A stretch of 64,000 bases of DNA from Tetrahymena elliotti 4EA (taxonomy: Eukaryota > Ciliophora > Oligohymenophorea > Hymenostomatida > Tetrahymenidae): positions 119,993 through 183,992 of the forward strand of contig JH720353.1 of NCBI GenBank assembly GCA_000231825.2, read 5' to 3'. The notes under the pieces are model-generated. The model was not told the origin of the DNA, made no database searches, and was given only the letters and a program-made list of their open reading frames with translations. The position numbers and the translations under genes are program-made. The stretch's first letter is position 1, and every line of letters begins with the position of its first letter. Shown here piece after piece: positions 61,777 to 64,000 of the stretch.

Positions 61777-62883
61777 AAGATTTTTAAAAATTATTACTTG
61801 TTTAATAAAATAGATTATTTAAAATTAAACATTTAAAAAATTTTAAATCAAATAAAAATTAGAGAAATTAATTAAAATTTTAGAAATTATTTGATTTCAT
61901 TAACTTGAATCAAATTTTTTAGAGTGTCGATTACTTTGATAGAAATTTAAATTAATCAAAATTTAATTATTTATTTAAAATCTGTTGTCTAGAAAGCCTT
62001 AGTTTAATAAAATAAATAAAGCAATTTGAGCAGGAATAAAAAAATAAGTTATAAAAGCTCTATTAATATTGAGATGAAAATTGTTTTATTTGGTAAAAAA
62101 TTGATAAAAAAATTGCAAATAATTTAAATGTTAAATTAAAATATAGAAGAAAGGTTATGTATGTATTCGGAAATTCAAAACAATTTGAAATTAAATTTTG
62201 TATCTAAATTATTTGAGTAAATATCAAAATAAAAAGTAAAAAATGAAAGAAACATTTTTATTAATAAGAAAACACAGAAATTAAAAGGAGATATTAGTTT
62301 GTGTTAAATTATTTTCACCAGTAACTTTAAAAGTTTATTTCTATTTTTATTTAAATTGATAATCGAGACAGTTAATTTCTTTTTAATTTTTAATATAAAT
62401 TTGTTAATTTTCATAAGTAGGGGTAAAATACTTTCAAATGTAGTTTTCTTATTTTTGAATGAATATTTTTTAAATGTATGCAATCTATCTTCTTTTAATT
62501 ATTTTTTGTTTTTCATTTAGCTTTATGCAATTTATTGTTATTTTGTTTGCTAAACCAGAGTCCTATTATTTTTCTTCTTATATTAATTATTTTTATTGAG
62601 ATAGATAACTTTAAATTTATGCCTATCACACACTAAATTTTATATAATTTAAATACAGAAGTTTAATTTTCTAAAAATACAAAGCATTAATTGACAATAG
62701 CTTATCAGCTTAAAAAACCAAAAAAATCTATCTACCTCTCTCTATACCCAAACTAGTTAAGGACATTTCAACTAAAGCGTTCAACAAGACATTAATAATT
62801 TAGAAATAGTTTAAAAAAAGACCCTTTACACTTCAAAAACACTTAATAAATTAGCGAATTAAAAATATTATTATTAGTTTAAG
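61777..62883. other. AT-rich intergenic region
   Basis: Upstream of the Asn/Gln-rich gene; the last 200 bases are less AT-rich and probably hold its 5' UTR. No exon seen. Confidence 0.45.
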
Positions 62884-64000
62884 ATGAGCAATTTTTAAAA
62901 GAATAATGGAAATAACAATCAAATGAATGGATATGCTAACGGTAATGGTAACTGGAATAACTAAAAAAACAACTAAAATAGTAAGTTGGCTTCCAACTAG
63001 CTTGGCTAAAATAAAAGTAAAATCTTCTTCATTTTTCTTTCTAATTTCCTTATAAAAACACTCATAATTAAACAATCACCATCAAAGAATCTGCATTTTT
63101 AAAATATTTCATTTTGCAAAATAATTTATTCTGGTTGTTGAAAACACAACTCACAACCATTAAGCTTTCTATAAGCTTGAGCTGAATATATTTGCATTTG
63201 TTCAATTTAAGCTTAGATAGTAGATACTAAACATTTTATAATATAAAATAGACATAAACGTGGAGAATAAGCAAGTAAAGAACAGCAATGCAATCTATAA
63301 TCAAAACAATGGCACAAAATCTTATAACTAAAAAAATTAAGGATATTAAAATCAAGTTAGATATAATGGTAATAATGATTAAAACGGAGGTTACTATTAA
63401 AATAATAGCTATAATAATAATAGAAATAATTACAATTAGCAGTAATACTATAACAATTATAACAACATGCAATACCAAATATGGTAGTAATCTAATCAAG
63501 TAGGTAATTTACCTTACAATAACGCAGTAGGATTTCCTAGTCTTGGAGCAGACCTCAACATGCAAATGTGGGATATGAATTAGCTCTAGTAAGCTAATAT
63601 GTTTGAAGATTGGTAAAATTTCCCCTCTCTAGGACCTCAATTCCCTCCTCTCTACAATGCCCCTTAAGCATAGAATGACCCCTTGGACTCTATTCCTGAT
63701 AGCTCAGAGTTAGAAAAGTAGTTGATAGAGGAGCAAATGAAAAATTAAAAGTAAAACAAAAATGCTTCTTAAGTAGATTAAGCAAGTTAAATTACTGATG
63801 TGAATATGCTATTCTCCTAAATGAATATGCTATAAAAGGGTACAGAAAATAATAATGACTCAGATAACCAAATTATGGTTAGAACAAAGCTAGGAGTTTA
63901 CTTAATAGATTACAACATGAAAGGCCCTTTGGAAGACTAATACCTCATATCTAAGTGGAATAGCTATTCTTTGTTTATTCAAGATGGTCACTACATAATT
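62884..64000 (+). CDS. Asn/Gln-rich (prion-like) protein, 3' end outside window
   Basis: Exon 1 62884-62980 (MSNFQKNNGNNNQMNGYANG), intron 62981-63251 with a strong GTAAGT donor, exon 2 from 63252 in phase to the window end. The first roughly 110 residues are Asn, Gln, Tyr and Gly repeats (NNSYNNNRNNYNQQQYYNNY). A region rich in F, P and M follows (FPSLGADLNMQMWDMNQLQQ, NFPSLGPQFPPLYNAP), and then a folded-looking segment begins: IMVRTKLGVYLIDYNMKGPL, EDQYLISKWNSYSLFIQDGH. The domain that starts there is cut off, so the family cannot be named. Low-complexity N/Q/Y leaders are common in RNA-binding and granule proteins (inference only). Confidence 0.7.

Noticed and set aside
63236..63503. Overlapping hydrophobic or Ile-rich ORFs on both strands
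   Set aside because: Frame and strand shadows of the Asn/Gln codon run of the gene at 62884.
1..64000. Telomere repeats, chromosome-breakage sequences, CRISPR arrays, rRNA, intact transposase genes
   Set aside because: Looked for GGGGTT/CCCCAA tracts, a Tetrahymena-type breakage 15-mer, regularly spaced repeats and transposase motifs by eye; none found beyond isolated short matches.

Overview
The window looks like macronuclear DNA of a Tetrahymena-like oligohymenophorean ciliate. It is very AT-rich. Every convincing reading frame contains many in-frame TAA and TAG codons, which must be read as glutamine, and ends at TGA. Introns are short, AT-rich and GT...AG. The two tRNA genes have pol III boxes and a small intron. 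Because a standard-code translation breaks almost every gene, the models below were read by hand with TAA/TAG = Gln; exon joins were tested by phase where stated. Species identity is an inference.

Layout. 1-141: tail of an acidic protein. 0.8-2.0 kb: a secreted protein with three copies of an 8-cysteine repeat. 3.05-17.65 kb: two very large tandem paralogues on the minus strand encoding multi-pass membrane proteins with a TmcB-like PAS domain. 19.0 kb: a small membrane ORF. 19.6-22.5 kb (minus) and 23.3-24.6 kb (plus): a divergent pair, a coiled-coil protein and a Qa-SNARE (syntaxin). 24.8-25.7 kb: two identical intron-containing tRNA-Tyr genes on either side of a 717-base run of N. 26.2-27.8 kb: a leucine-rich-repeat protein. 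28.9-33.6 kb: a hybrid histidine kinase with a receiver domain.

34.3-40.8 kb: three minus-strand housekeeping or cytoskeletal genes, namely importin-alpha, the ALG2 mannosyltransferase and delta-tubulin. A 3.7 kb gene-poor stretch follows. 44.5-49.2 kb: a nuclear protein with an AT-hook, a Dbf4-type zinc finger and a SUMO-interaction-like motif. 50.4-53.5 kb: a pseudokinase with an exact 99-bp internal tandem duplication. 55.2-56.8 kb: a free-standing NPC1 N-terminal (sterol-binding) domain on one membrane anchor. 57.7-59.7 kb: an F-box protein. 60.7-61.5 kb: a disrupted gene with two frameshifts and one in-frame TGA. 62.9 kb to the end: the start of an Asn/Gln-rich protein.

The genes do not form an operon or a single pathway; this is an ordinary ciliate gene neighbourhood. 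The least ordinary items are the pseudokinase, the three-repeat cysteine protein, the solo NPC1 domain, the AT-hook/Dbf4-finger protein and the disrupted gene. Intergenic DNA is AT-rich, with a few small GC-richer islands that I could not explain.
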